Positions 53,980 through 63,609 of a DNA stretch of 64,000 nt are shown here, piece by piece. Position 1 is the first letter of the stretch. Every line of letters starts with the position of its first letter. Location of the stretch: NCBI RefSeq assembly GCF_000974425.1, contig NZ_CP010429.1, positions 496,001-560,000 of the forward strand, written 5' to 3'. The notes below the pieces were generated by a model. That model was not told the DNA's origin. It ran no database searches and was given only the letters and a program-made list of their open reading frames with translations. This DNA is from Spirosoma radiotolerans (GTDB lineage Bacteria > Bacteroidota > Bacteroidia > Cytophagales > Spirosomataceae). A program made the position numbers and the translations under genes.

Positions 53980-54025
53980 CAACCCAAAAAGCTGTCATTC
54001 GTTCTATTGACAGCTTTTTGGGTTG
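53980..54025 (+). terminator. Strong intrinsic terminator
   Basis: An 18-bp perfect stem (53980-53997 with 54008-54025) around a 10-base loop, with TTTTT in the 3' arm, follows the chloroperoxidase-like gene. Confidence 0.85.
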
Positions 54026-54219
54026 GTTAATGTCTGAAGAGGATTTATTAGCAAATCATTTACTGATATTTTACCGTTTCAGCTGTTGTTTAAACTATCT
54101 TCGATGCTTGCGCCGTTTCCTGTAAAGAACCCATGCACAGCTTCTGAGCTGTACGAGAATAGAGCGAGCTGGTTGATATTTACCTGTAAATGATCCGTGT
54201 CAGGCTTCTATTTTCTTGG

Positions 54220-55773
54220 TTATTGCTTAGCACTACGTTCGTACTTCAGCAACTTATCAGCCCAGGGAATAAAATACTGAAAATTGGGCGCGTCGGTATG
54301 GCCACCATTATGTTGCCGCCAAGCCAGTTCGCCGTCCATCAGCCCTGTCAGTACAGGCGGCATTTTTTCGGTTGTATAGTCGTTACTCGCCCCTAAGCCT
54401 CTTGTTCCCAGTAATTTAAATGTGGGCCCAGCGGCCACGGCGGCCTTGTAGCTACCCATTTGGTCGAGCCATTTGGCATCACCTTTTTCGGGTATGCCAT
54501 AGCTGACGAAGGTAGGGCGTGGGGCACACAGGGCCAGTAATTCATGCGAGTCGACCGGGAGATCGCAACCTGTCTTGCGGCCAAATGATGATTCCTCTGT
54601 CGCGTATTTTAGATAATTACCAGCCATCCAGTGATAACCTCCGCTGTTGGCCAGACTTTCAACAGCCTCCCCAAATACCCGGCGCTGCAAGGTAGTGCCC
54701 CCCTTTCCCGATGAACCGATCAAGGCCAAACCAAAACGCTGGTCGAAGGCCATAGCGACCAGGGCCGCTTTCCCATACCGGGAAACCCCTTCAATACCAA
54801 CCTGTTTGGCGTTCACCTGGGGTTCGGTTTCCAAATAATCCAGCGCACGCGATGCGCCCCAGGCCCAGGCTCTCAGCGCACCCCAGTCGTCGGGTTTGCG
54901 AGGCTGGCCTTTGTTGACCAGACCAATAATTCCCCTGGTCAGACCAGCACCGTTATCAGCCTGAATGCTACCTGTTTCAATTGTGCAGTAACCCCAGCCA
55001 GCCGCCAGCAATTGTTCAGTTGGCGGTGAATCACCAGTTGGCGCGGGAGCAAAGAAATTAGGGCCAGGCAGCCTGGTTATGGGTGCATAAGCCGGGTATC
55101 GGTCAAAAATTGCCTTCATCTCCGGATTTTGCTTAATCATCATCTCCTTGAACGTAGCATTGAGTTTTTCCATATCGGCGAGCGAAGGCTGGGCGGGTGC
55201 TGGCAACGTTGGGGGCAGGAAACCAAACATCATCAAGACCGGAACCGGGCCTTTCACGTTCTGCGGCAGAACCAGCACCATGTTGATGTTTACACTTATC
55301 AAGGGGTATTCGCTGTTATCAACCCGGCCGATCAGCTGTTTGGCCACTACCGGAACGCGACCGACCAATTCAGTATCGGTAATTTTCGTTATCCAGGTTA
55401 CTTTTGGTACGCTTTTCGGTACTCGGCCATACATTTCCCGTTCAAAATCCTCGATCAGTTCAGGACGGCGGACTTTCCACCACTGCTCTGGTGTAGTTAC
55501 TTTTTTGCCATTTTTCGTGGTAAGAACATCCGGCAGTTGTGGACAGGGGTCGGCCTGGGCTTCGTCGTAATTAGCATGATTAGGCTCTGATTCGTTGGGA
55601 CTTGGACCGGGTCTCAATTTTTTGATGCCGAGCTGCTGCATCATATTGGCCTGATCCTGAGTGGCCGTCCATGTTTTAAGCGCAGGATACTTACTACTAT
55701 CAATGATAGCCTGTTGAGCCATGCTCGTGAATGAAAGGCACATCGACAGCACGAACGCCAGGTATTTTTGCAT
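54220..55773 (-). CDS. CE15 glucuronoyl esterase
   Basis: 517 residues with a signal peptide (1-20, ...TSMAQ). The nucleophile elbow is VGIEGVSRYGKAALVAMAFDQRF with S331, the G-x-S-R-x-G-K motif of CE15. The oxyanion and acid region includes YCTIETGSIQADN, and the C-terminal His lies in QHNGGHTDAPNFQYF. CE15 enzymes cleave the ester between lignin alcohols and 4-O-methyl-glucuronic acid side chains of xylan, in the periplasm or outside. As the last gene of the xylan locus, 23 bases after the acetylesterase, it fits there precisely. Confidence 0.9.
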   Translation of the reverse strand: MQKYLAFVLSMCLSFTSMAQQAIIDSSKYPALKTWTATQDQANMMQQLGIKKLRPGPSPNESEPNHANYDEAQADPCPQLPDVLTTKNGKKVTTPEQWWKVRRPELIEDFEREMYGRVPKSVPKVTWITKITDTELVGRVPVVAKQLIGRVDNSEYPLISVNINMVLVLPQNVKGPVPVLMMFGFLPPTLPAPAQPSLADMEKLNATFKEMMIKQNPEMKAIFDRYPAYAPITRLPGPNFFAPAPTGDSPPTEQLLAAGWGYCTIETGSIQADNGAGLTRGIIGLVNKGQPRKPDDWGALRAWAWGASRALDYLETEPQVNAKQVGIEGVSRYGKAALVAMAFDQRFGLALIGSSGKGGTTLQRRVFGEAVESLANSGGYHWMAGNYLKYATEESSFGRKTGCDLPVDSHELLALCAPRPTFVSYGIPEKGDAKWLDQMGSYKAAVAAGPTFKLLGTRGLGASNDYTTEKMPPVLTGLMDGELAWRQHNGGHTDAPNFQYFIPWADKLLKYERSAKQ

Positions 55774-55796
55774 GGAAGTCAGGGATAAAGAAAGGA

Positions 55797-57743
55797 TTAA
55801 TTGTCGGTTCGGAAAGGGGAGGCTGGTAGCCCCTCTTTGTTGTACAGATTCGGATTGACTGGATTATCGGCCCAGGCATAACGCACGTATCGGGGATTGG
55901 GCACTTCGTCACTCCACACGATCACTTTACCATCGGCTATTCTGGCCTTGGCCCAGACGAATTTTTTATCAGACCCTGCAAGGGCAAATTCACTTAACTC
56001 GTCACCGTCTTTAGTTATCAATCCGCTGCCGGTATTGGTGAAGCTGACCACGACCTTATTGCCATCAACCGTAGCCGATTGATACAATGGACCTGAATAA
56101 ACGAGGCTTTCCTTATATGCGGTTTTCATCGCTGCCAGGGCCAGCCGTTCACCTACATCTTTCTTATTATCGGGGTGGATATCATTCCATTCACCCAGGT
56201 CGATCGCGACGACCATAGCCGTGTTCGGAGCGGTCAGTGAGTTGAGCTGTGCTTCCCGCAGCACGGCCCAACTGCTTTCGGTGGGTTGATAACTGTAGTC
56301 CATAAAGCCAGGAAGCTGTACGAACAGAAAGGGTAAATTCCCCTGATTCCAATGGTGTCGCCAATCATTAATTAATGCAGTTTGTAAGGCTTCATATTCC
56401 TCAGGTTTACCGGCATTGCTTTCGCCCTGATACCAGCAAAAACCATTGATGGCATAGTTGGTTGCCGGGGCTACCATGGCATTGTACAGTGCAGTTGGCT
56501 GATTCTGCGCATTGATGCCACCGCCAGGCCGACGTTCTATTGGCCTGTAAGCGGTACCTACTTTATACTGCCAGGTTCCTTTCAGGTCGACCGTGTCGGC
56601 ACCTGCGAAAATGCAGTACGGCTTATCGGGTACGAAACCGCCTTTACCGGCGTTGTTGGTGACCCGGACCACGAATACGTTCTTGCCTGCTTTCAAAACA
56701 TCGGCTGGCACCGGATACCGACGCTGGGGATACATGTAGGTAGTTCTTCCGACTAACTTACCGTTAATGTACAGTTCATCCGCATCAACGATTCGTCCGA
56801 GAAAAACTTTAGCGGGCTTTCCCGCCATCGCAGCGGGAATGTCGATTTCTTTTCGGTACCACACCACCCCATTCAGATCTTTTACTCCCTGATCTTCCCA
56901 GTAACCGGGAATGTTAATTGGACGCCAGCCTTTGGGGATGTACGAAGCTTCGTACCACTTTGGGCTTCCCTCCAGTCCTAAATCAACAGGCGGGGCTGGC
57001 CGATTGGCAGTTACGGACGGCCTTTGGGTCAGGCTATTGATGTAGGTCGTGTCTTTGTTCTTATCGATGGTCGTTTTTAAGGTCGAAAAGCGGGTCAGGC
57101 CTTCTTCGCTCGTCCAGGCTTCGATGGGTGTTCCACCCACGCTGGCGTTAATAATCCCAATGGGGACTTTGTATTTTGTGTACAGTTTTTTGGCAAAGAA
57201 ATAAGCTACGGCGGAGAACGGTCGTACGTCTTCGCCTACGGCTGCTTTCCACTGACCGCTCGGCAGATCGCTTTGGGGAGCTTGCAGGTTCGTTAAGGTA
57301 GGGATCCAGAACTGCCGGATTTGTGGATAATTGGCCTGTTTGATTTCGTGGGCGTACGTTACGTCATGAATATTCAATTGATGGGCCATGTTGCTTTGCC
57401 CGCTACAAAACCACACGTCACCAATCAGAATATCCTTTAGTTCGAGCCGTGATTTTCCCGCAATTTCCATCGTAAACGGCCCGCCTGCTGTCATAGGTGG
57501 CAGCTTTAGTTGCCATTGTCCACGGGCGTCGGTTACCGTTTTGTAAGTCTTATCCTTAAACCGCACCGTGATTCGCTCGCCTGGCGTTGCCCATCCCCAA
57601 ATCGTAAGCGTGACATCCCGTTGCAGCACCATACCATCGCTGATTAATTTGGGCAAACGAAGCTGGGCCTGTACAACACGACTACTTGTTAAGAGTAGAC
57701 TGATGAGGCACAGTTTAAGGACAGAAATAACGCTGATTTTCAT
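55797..57743 (-). CDS. Secreted acetylxylan/sialate O-acetylesterase-like SGNH protein (CE20-like)
   Basis: 648 residues from the ATG at 57743 (a TTG at 57758 precedes it). A signal peptide is followed by an Ig-like N-terminal domain (about 28-100), then the SASA SGNH domain with nucleophile Ser in FCSGQSNMAHQL (near residue 117). A sugar-binding jelly roll is inserted (about 250-410, with GYWEDQGVKDLNGVVWYRKEI and VFLGRIVDADELYING). The SGNH domain resumes with FCWYQGESNAGKPEEY and the catalytic D/H in DLGEWNDIHPDNKKDVG. This split architecture is known from CE20 acetylxylan esterases. It should strip acetyl groups from xylan for GH10 and GH115. Confidence 0.9.
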   Translation of the reverse strand: MKISVISVLKLCLISLLLTSSRVVQAQLRLPKLISDGMVLQRDVTLTIWGWATPGERITVRFKDKTYKTVTDARGQWQLKLPPMTAGGPFTMEIAGKSRLELKDILIGDVWFCSGQSNMAHQLNIHDVTYAHEIKQANYPQIRQFWIPTLTNLQAPQSDLPSGQWKAAVGEDVRPFSAVAYFFAKKLYTKYKVPIGIINASVGGTPIEAWTSEEGLTRFSTLKTTIDKNKDTTYINSLTQRPSVTANRPAPPVDLGLEGSPKWYEASYIPKGWRPINIPGYWEDQGVKDLNGVVWYRKEIDIPAAMAGKPAKVFLGRIVDADELYINGKLVGRTTYMYPQRRYPVPADVLKAGKNVFVVRVTNNAGKGGFVPDKPYCIFAGADTVDLKGTWQYKVGTAYRPIERRPGGGINAQNQPTALYNAMVAPATNYAINGFCWYQGESNAGKPEEYEALQTALINDWRHHWNQGNLPFLFVQLPGFMDYSYQPTESSWAVLREAQLNSLTAPNTAMVVAIDLGEWNDIHPDNKKDVGERLALAAMKTAYKESLVYSGPLYQSATVDGNKVVVSFTNTGSGLITKDGDELSEFALAGSDKKFVWAKARIADGKVIVWSDEVPNPRYVRYAWADNPVNPNLYNKEGLPASPFRTDN

Positions 57744-57774
57744 GGAGTTAAAGGTCAATGAAATTTAGATTGAT

Positions 57775-57862
57775 TTTGTCATGCTGACGAAGGGAGCATC
57801 TTAGTGTATCCCTGCTTATGCGTTAGGATATATTAAGATGCTTCGTTCGTCAGCATGACAAA
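57775..57862. repeat. REP-like nested hairpin, copy 1
   Basis: Two 37-bp arms (57775-57811 and 57826-57862) pair with four mismatches around a 14-base loop. The left arm begins TTTGTCATGCTGACGAA. A related copy is at 61685-61774. It lies between the GH115 and acetylesterase genes. Confidence 0.75.
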
Positions 57863-57899
57863 GAAAGCCGATGCGAATTCGATAAAATTTACTTGTGTA

Positions 57900-60407
57900 T
57901 TAATTGCTGGAAATTCGCCCAGAGGTTTCTTGGGGGCCAAGATAACTTTGCTCGGTGCTACCAAAGTCGAGTACCAGCTTCTGCAAAACAACGCCGGAAT
58001 TTACCATCCAGAATTTTACGGTATGCTTTCCTGATTTGATGATTTTATGGGTTGTGGATTTGATAATAATATTCTCCGATACCCATTTATTCCAGATGCC
58101 TTTGTCGCTGGTTTTATCTTCTTTGTTGAGGCTGATGATTTGCGGAGTTTCATCATCTACCGACATGGCATATTGCAGCCCATTTTCATCTCTGAACAGA
58201 TTCAACGTGGGTGAGAAATAGGCGTTGATCGTGAACTCACCCTCACTAGCCGTGACGATATCGTACTGTAAATGGGGCGAATTGCCGCCTGGCTTCTGCG
58301 CGTCGGCCGTCACGGGGAAAGGAGTAATGGCCGATCCGGTTCTGCCATGATCCGGTAAAACTTTCCAGGTGATGCCGCCGGTATTCACGGCTTTAGAGAA
58401 ATGATCGGCGTCAATAGAAATTCCTCGTTTGGCCTGCTGAACGGGAATAGCCTCATGCGCTACCGTCGAATCGGTGGGCAGGTAATGGACGGCGGGCATT
58501 TTTTGCCGCTCCGGCTGTTGCCAGTACGTATAGCCGATGTGCGTCTGGTCCATCAGGTGATTCCACTTGCCGCTATTCAGTTGATGGTATTGCCGGGTGA
58601 TCAACGAATCGTTGACGTATAGCTCGTTTACTTTGTCGGCATATAGATTCGTTTCTTTCCACTTGTGCTGGTAGGCATCTTTGTTCAGGGCTACGTAGTA
58701 ATACATCGAATACAGATTAGCACAGGCTTTTATCGGATGCAGAACCAGTTGAAAATAAGCGTCCTTATCCTCCGTGGGTAATACGTTGTTGATGGCCTCT
58801 GCTTTTTTGAGAAGGTCCGTATACTCGGTAACTACTGTTTTCCATTCGCCCGTATGGAGGCTGTAAGTATTGGCGTCGAGCAATTCGGGCTTTCGTCGGG
58901 AATTGTATTTGCCGTATTTGGCCAGCAATGTGGCAATGTCTTTGGCATACGGTTTCGCGAATTGGGCAGCTGCCCAGTTTTCGGTGTAGCTGCCGAGGTC
59001 ATCAGCGTCGATCTTTTCGGGATTCCAGGCATAGTCCAGAAAAAAGGAAATTGGAAATTCCATCGGTTTGATGTCGCCTACGTTGACAATCCAGATGGTT
59101 CGTACCTTGTACGCCCAGGCTAAGTGCATTTGCTCCCAGATGCGGGGCAATGGGTTGGTATTTATCCATTTATAATTGCGTGGGCCACCAACGTAATCAA
59201 AGTGATAATAGATTCCATATCCTCCTTTTCGCGGCTTTTCAGTCAGCCGGGGAAGTTTGCGGAGGTTGCCCCAGTTATCGTCGGAAAGCAACAGGGTCAC
59301 GTCGTCCGGTACCCGCATTCCTTTGTCGTAGTAGTCCTGTACCTCTTTGTACAACGCCCATAATTGTGGAGTTTCGGTTGCCGGTTTGCCCGTTACGTCG
59401 CTGATGATGGTTCGCTGGTCGGTCACGATTTGTTCCAGCAGTGCCGTGGCTGTTTCTCTCGACATCGGCGCATCGCCATCCCCGCGCATGCCTACACTCA
59501 CAATTTTTTCATTGGTGGCTCTTTTGATGCCGTCCCGCCAGAATTGTTGCAGCTTTTCTTTGTTGGTTTCATAATTCCATTGGCCACCACTCACTCGTCG
59601 CCATTCGTCGTGTGCTCGCATCAGAGGTTCGTGGTGCGACGTGCCAATGACAATACCATATTTATCCGCTACCTTGATGTTTAGCGAGTCGTCCGCATAA
59701 AAGGCATTGCCCCACATAGCGGGCCAGGCGTAATTGCCTTTCAGGCGGAGAATCAGTTCGAAAAACTTCGCATAGAATTTGTGGTTGAAGCCACCAAACT
59801 TCTCTTTGCTCCAACCGGAAAGCGCCGGGGCTTCGTCATTAATAAATAAGCCACGATATTTTACTTTCGGCGCATCGGTCAGGGTGATGTTCTCGTTAAT
59901 GTAAATTTCTTTTCGCTTGACCACGGGTACGTCGGCCCACCAATACCAGGGGGAAACGCCAGCTTGTTTCGATACTTCAAATACACCATAAGCTGCCCCC
60001 CGCCGATCATTACCGGCAACGATAAGCGCATGGGCTATACCCGGAGCCGGGTTACGGATGGTTTGTGTGAACGAGGCTTCCCATTTTCCACTGATTGTGC
60101 TCGCGTTTATTTTCTTTCGAGAAACCAGTTGCTTGATAAAGGCCGATTGCTGTAGGGTGCCGATCACAATGACGTTTCTACGGACCTGATTGATCTCCGC
60201 AACAATGGGTATCTTTTTCCCGGTTACCTGTTCAATGTCCTGCTGGAGGAGCGTTGCGACTGTTTTTACGAGTTCAGATTCATGATCATCTACATAGATC
60301 ACCGCCGTAGTAACCGCAAACGACGAGTGGTTGGTAACGATACCCTGAGCCCGACCCGGCACGGAGAAAGTGAATATAAATAAGGCAACAATCAGATTTA
60401 CTCTCAT
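57900..60407 (-). CDS. GH115 xylan alpha-glucuronidase
   Basis: 835 residues from the ATG at 60407; the frame extends upstream to 60491 but that part covers two palindromes and lacks family similarity. A signal peptide (1-21, ...FSVPGRAQ) is present. GH115 blocks are recognised in order: KYRGLFINDEAPALSGW, HKFYAKFFELILRLKGNYAWPAMW, GIVIGTSHHEPLMRAHDEW, GMRGDGD, TLLLSDDNWGNLRKLP and YHFDYVGGPRNYKWINTNP, then a C-terminal beta domain. GH115 removes 4-O-methyl-glucuronic acid from xylan side chains, including internal ones. Place in the locus between GH10 and the acetylesterase supports this. Confidence 0.93.
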   Translation of the reverse strand: MRVNLIVALFIFTFSVPGRAQGIVTNHSSFAVTTAVIYVDDHESELVKTVATLLQQDIEQVTGKKIPIVAEINQVRRNVIVIGTLQQSAFIKQLVSRKKINASTISGKWEASFTQTIRNPAPGIAHALIVAGNDRRGAAYGVFEVSKQAGVSPWYWWADVPVVKRKEIYINENITLTDAPKVKYRGLFINDEAPALSGWSKEKFGGFNHKFYAKFFELILRLKGNYAWPAMWGNAFYADDSLNIKVADKYGIVIGTSHHEPLMRAHDEWRRVSGGQWNYETNKEKLQQFWRDGIKRATNEKIVSVGMRGDGDAPMSRETATALLEQIVTDQRTIISDVTGKPATETPQLWALYKEVQDYYDKGMRVPDDVTLLLSDDNWGNLRKLPRLTEKPRKGGYGIYYHFDYVGGPRNYKWINTNPLPRIWEQMHLAWAYKVRTIWIVNVGDIKPMEFPISFFLDYAWNPEKIDADDLGSYTENWAAAQFAKPYAKDIATLLAKYGKYNSRRKPELLDANTYSLHTGEWKTVVTEYTDLLKKAEAINNVLPTEDKDAYFQLVLHPIKACANLYSMYYYVALNKDAYQHKWKETNLYADKVNELYVNDSLITRQYHQLNSGKWNHLMDQTHIGYTYWQQPERQKMPAVHYLPTDSTVAHEAIPVQQAKRGISIDADHFSKAVNTGGITWKVLPDHGRTGSAITPFPVTADAQKPGGNSPHLQYDIVTASEGEFTINAYFSPTLNLFRDENGLQYAMSVDDETPQIISLNKEDKTSDKGIWNKWVSENIIIKSTTHKIIKSGKHTVKFWMVNSGVVLQKLVLDFGSTEQSYLGPQETSGRISSN

Positions 60408-60444
60408 CTTTCCGTTGAATTTGTATCGTTGTATTCGTGGATCA

Positions 60445-60466
60445 GCTTGTACCCATGGGTACAAGC
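60445..60466. repeat. Perfect 22-bp palindrome upstream of GH115
   Basis: The two 11-bp halves of GCTTGTACCCATGGGTACAA plus GC are exact complements with no loop. It lies 37 bases before the GH115 start. It may be a protein-binding site or part of a leader structure. Confidence 0.6.
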
Positions 60467-60470
60467 ATGA

Positions 60471-60502
60471 ATCCTCGGCCTGTGAGGACACAGGCCGAGG
60501 AT
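60471..60502. repeat. 14-bp hairpin between GH10 and GH115
   Basis: ATCCTCGGCCTGTG and CACAGGCCGAGGAT pair perfectly around AGGA. Very GC-rich and stable. It lies 20 bases after the GH10 stop codon, so it may slow RNA decay or partly stop transcription. Confidence 0.65.
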
Positions 60503-60522
60503 ACTGCGGGTACGGCTGTTAC

Positions 60523-61611
60523 CTAGAAGTTCACAACACCGTTAAACGCTTTCTTAGGCTGGCCGTTCTGATCGAACAGCAACGGATAATCCTTGCGGTC
60601 AGGAACGGGAAAATTGTCGAGCCAGGAGTAGCGGTCGGAGAGGTTCCAGAACGTGACCCCCGTGACCTGGTTGCGGTGTTTGCGAAATACCTCGAAGAGC
60701 ATTTTGTACTGGGCCGCCTGTCGGTCATTCATCTCGGGTGTAAATTCACTTTTATCGGTTGCCTTCTTCGCCCGCCGTTCGTGTTCTTTGGGATACACCG
60801 ATAGATCGAGCTCGGTGATTTGGACTTTCAGGCCCAGGCTGGCAAATTTGTTAATCGACTCATCCATTTCCTGAGCAGTGGGTTCGTAGATCGACCAGTG
60901 CCCCTGCAAGCCTATGCCGTTGATGGGAACACCCTTATCGGTTAGTTTCTTCAGCATCTGATAGATACGGTCCCGCTTCGATGCGTTTTCAGTGTTGTAG
61001 TCGTTATAAAACAGTTGCGCGGAGGGATCAGCTTCGTGCGCATACTGGAACGCCTTTTCGATGTAGTCTTCGCCAATGATTTCGTAAAATTTCGATTTGC
61101 GGTAAATACTCTTCCCGGTATCTGGAACCGCTTCGTTCACGACATCCCAGGCGTAAATCTTCCCTTTATACCGGCTCATGACATCGGTAATGTGCCGTTT
61201 CAAGCGAGCCAACAGTACGTCCCGGCTCACAGTTTTGCCTGTCGAATCGGTAAAAAACCAGCGGGGCGTTTGGTTATGCCAGCAAAGCGTATGACCCCGT
61301 AATTTTATCTTGTTCTGCTGGGCAAAATCGGCGATAGCGTCAGCATCTTTCCAGTAGTAGCGGTTCTCTTCAGGGTGAATCGGCCCCATTTTCATGGCAT
61401 TTTCGGGTGTCATGCTGCTGAACTGGGCTTTAATCAATTCAGCATCCGGGCCGGGCTGCACCATGCGCGGATTGACGGCTACGCCAATTGGGAAATAGTT
61501 TTTATAGGCTTCTTTTAAGGTCGGCTGAGCCAGCGGATTGACGGGCCGCAAGGTTGCCCCCAGGACAGTAAAGCTGCCTATGAGAACAGCGAATCCGGTT
61601 AATTTTTTCAT
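60523..61611 (-). CDS. GH10 endo-1,4-beta-xylanase
   Basis: 362 residues with an N-terminal signal peptide (1-21, ...FTVLGATLR). The GH10 TIM barrel shows FSSMTPENAMKMGPIHPEENRY, RGHTLCWHNQTPRWFF, the acid/base E160 in YAWDVVNEAVPD, GIGLQGHWS, the nucleophile E267 in VQITELDLSVY, and VTGVTFWNLSDRYSWLD. It cuts internal xylan bonds and tolerates substituents. It lies between SusD and GH115, with hairpin-bearing gaps on both sides. It should act at the cell surface or in the periplasm. Confidence 0.95.
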   Translation of the reverse strand: MKKLTGFAVLIGSFTVLGATLRPVNPLAQPTLKEAYKNYFPIGVAVNPRMVQPGPDAELIKAQFSSMTPENAMKMGPIHPEENRYYWKDADAIADFAQQNKIKLRGHTLCWHNQTPRWFFTDSTGKTVSRDVLLARLKRHITDVMSRYKGKIYAWDVVNEAVPDTGKSIYRKSKFYEIIGEDYIEKAFQYAHEADPSAQLFYNDYNTENASKRDRIYQMLKKLTDKGVPINGIGLQGHWSIYEPTAQEMDESINKFASLGLKVQITELDLSVYPKEHERRAKKATDKSEFTPEMNDRQAAQYKMLFEVFRKHRNQVTGVTFWNLSDRYSWLDNFPVPDRKDYPLLFDQNGQPKKAFNGVVNF

Positions 61612-61684
61612 AAGTAATCAGCGTAGGTGGCTCAGATTTAAGTAAAACGGTCTTGCTCTTCTGAAAACAAGTAGGAGATGACAG

Positions 61685-61774
61685 TTTTGCGATGCTTCGT
61701 TACGAAGCGTCTTAGTATATCCTAACACATAAGTAGGGGTACACTAAGATGCTTCGTTACGAAGCATGACAAAA
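61685..61774. repeat. REP-like nested hairpin, copy 2
   Basis: Two 38-bp arms (61685-61722 and 61737-61774) pair with several mismatches; each arm contains its own GCTTCGT/ACGAAGC palindrome. It is closely related to 57775-57862 and begins 73 bases before the GH10 start. Its right edge is seven bases from the SusD stop. Confidence 0.75.
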
Positions 61775-61780
61775 ATTGCC

Positions 61781-63595
61781 TTAATAACCAGTGTTCTGCG
61801 GAAATTTAGGTCCATCAACCACCCGATCGATCTGCGTTTGGGGAATGGGTCTCAGCATATTAAAATCCTGCACATAGGGAGCGGCCTCCTGATTCCAGGC
61901 TTTCACGCGCCGAACCAGCGAACGGGTACGTACCAGGTCATTCCAGCGCTGCCATTCACCGAAAAATTCGCGGCTCCGCTCATCCAGGATGAAATCTACG
62001 GTTACGTCAGCCGGCGTAATGGTCATGGCAGTTACTGCTGCGGCATTCTGAGCCGCCGTGTTGGTTTTTCGATAAGCTGCCCGTTGCCGAACGACGTTGA
62101 TTAAAGCGGCTGCCTTTGTTGCATCGCCCGCTTTAAAGTAGGCTTCGGCTCCGGTCATGTACACATCCGAGAAGCGGTATAAAACGACGGGCCGGGTCGA
62201 TGGGTCGTTGAAGTTAGCGCCCCGGCTGGGGTCCATGAATTTTTTCAGCGCCGGGAATATGCCATTATTCCACAGGCTGGGTGGTACCACAATTCCTTTG
62301 AAGGGCCGGGTGCCGATAAATTGGGGGGCACCGGCTACTTCAAAATCGGGTAACCAGACAGCGGTGTCAGCACCCACAACCGTCGTATAACTAATACCCC
62401 GCTGGTTGTTAGCGGCATTAGCCGGATTTGTTACGGACGTATTGGCGATATAAACCGTATAGAACGAATTAGCATAGCGCGAGTCTACATCCCGTTTGAC
62501 GAAAGCCTGGTCCAGGAAATAACTCTTCCCGGCATTATCGCCACTTTTCAGTTTGTCGCTGTTGGGCCGCATCCGCACGTAGGGGCGTCCATACTGCGAA
62601 TCGCGGATCATGCCCGATGTGCCGCTGTTGATTAGCACGCCTGACGCATTCTTGATGGAGTTGACACCACTGTTGTTTGGATAATTCCAGTTGGTCAGCC
62701 AGGGGGTCAGGTTTTGAGCGGCTCCTCCACCCGCAGCGCCCCCCACCGTGTAGTAACCATATTTGGGGTCGAGCACGTGATCGCTGACGAACATTGTTTC
62801 TTTACCGTAGTCGTTGGCCGGTACAAAGGCATCGCCGTAATCCTGCCATAAATCGAGGCCATAGGTTGCTTTATTGGCGATAATAGCGTCGCAAATAGCA
62901 GCCGCCTGTGTAAAATCAGCCGCCGTATTGTTCAGCCAGCCACGGGTCAGATACACTTTGGCCAACAGCAACTGGGCTACAGACTTAGTGGCCGCCTTAC
63001 CCAGAAACGGAGCCGTTGGCTGATTGGGCAAATCGGCAGCGGCTTCGGTCAGATCTTTAATGATCTGTTCATACACCTGAGCCGCCGGTTGGCGTGAATC
63101 GGCCTGAGACGGAACCGTAATGAAGGTCGTATGCAACGGAACATCGCCGAAGGTCTGCACCAGATAAAAGTACCAGAAGCCGCGTAAAAACTTGGCCTGT
63201 GCCAGATATTGTTTACGGGTCGCATCCGGTAAATCAACCGTTTGACCGTATTGCAGCACGCCATTTATGGTGTTGATATCCTGAAAAGCTACGCCCCAGG
63301 CTGCCCCGAAATTACTCCCGTTAAGCCCATTGTAGGTGTAGGCGGGCCCGCCCCCTGAGCTGGCTCCCTGCACAAACTCGTCGGTGCCTGCCTGCATCTC
63401 TACGGTGAACCCTTCGGTACCCCAATCCGACCGGATGTCGTTATACACACCGGCAATGCCTCCCAATACACCAGCCGGACTATTGAAATAACTAGGAACA
63501 ACCTGTGATTGTGGATGCTCTTCCAGTAATTTTTCGCAGCCAGTGCCAGATAAAGCGATCAGCCCGAGAATGAACCCAACCTTTATTTTTTTCAT
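61781..63595 (-). CDS. SusD/RagB family outer-membrane glycan-binding lipoprotein
   Basis: 604 residues. The lipobox (LSGTGC) gives lipidated C20, followed by EKLLEEHPQSQV, a typical SusD opening. The family's TPR-like scaffold is seen in QYLAQAKFLRGFWYFYLVQTFGDVPL and AKVYLTRGWL, and the conserved end includes RFSDVYMTGAEAYFKAGD, AALINVVRQRA and the tail NMLRPIPQTQID. It should bind xylan oligomers at the surface and lid the SusC pore. It starts 14 bases after the SusC gene, the normal order. Confidence 0.95.
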   Translation of the reverse strand: MKKIKVGFILGLIALSGTGCEKLLEEHPQSQVVPSYFNSPAGVLGGIAGVYNDIRSDWGTEGFTVEMQAGTDEFVQGASSGGGPAYTYNGLNGSNFGAAWGVAFQDINTINGVLQYGQTVDLPDATRKQYLAQAKFLRGFWYFYLVQTFGDVPLHTTFITVPSQADSRQPAAQVYEQIIKDLTEAAADLPNQPTAPFLGKAATKSVAQLLLAKVYLTRGWLNNTAADFTQAAAICDAIIANKATYGLDLWQDYGDAFVPANDYGKETMFVSDHVLDPKYGYYTVGGAAGGGAAQNLTPWLTNWNYPNNSGVNSIKNASGVLINSGTSGMIRDSQYGRPYVRMRPNSDKLKSGDNAGKSYFLDQAFVKRDVDSRYANSFYTVYIANTSVTNPANAANNQRGISYTTVVGADTAVWLPDFEVAGAPQFIGTRPFKGIVVPPSLWNNGIFPALKKFMDPSRGANFNDPSTRPVVLYRFSDVYMTGAEAYFKAGDATKAAALINVVRQRAAYRKTNTAAQNAAAVTAMTITPADVTVDFILDERSREFFGEWQRWNDLVRTRSLVRRVKAWNQEAAPYVQDFNMLRPIPQTQIDRVVDGPKFPQNTGY

Positions 63596-63609
63596 GATCG
63601 TGATGACAA

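Noticed and set aside
55129-55590. 153-codon plus frame opposite the CE15 gene
   Set aside because: Lies wholly inside a well-supported esterase gene and has no motif.
60408-60491. Upstream extension of GH115
   Set aside because: The 28 added residues precede a good signal peptide and lie over two palindromes, so ATG at 60407 is preferred.
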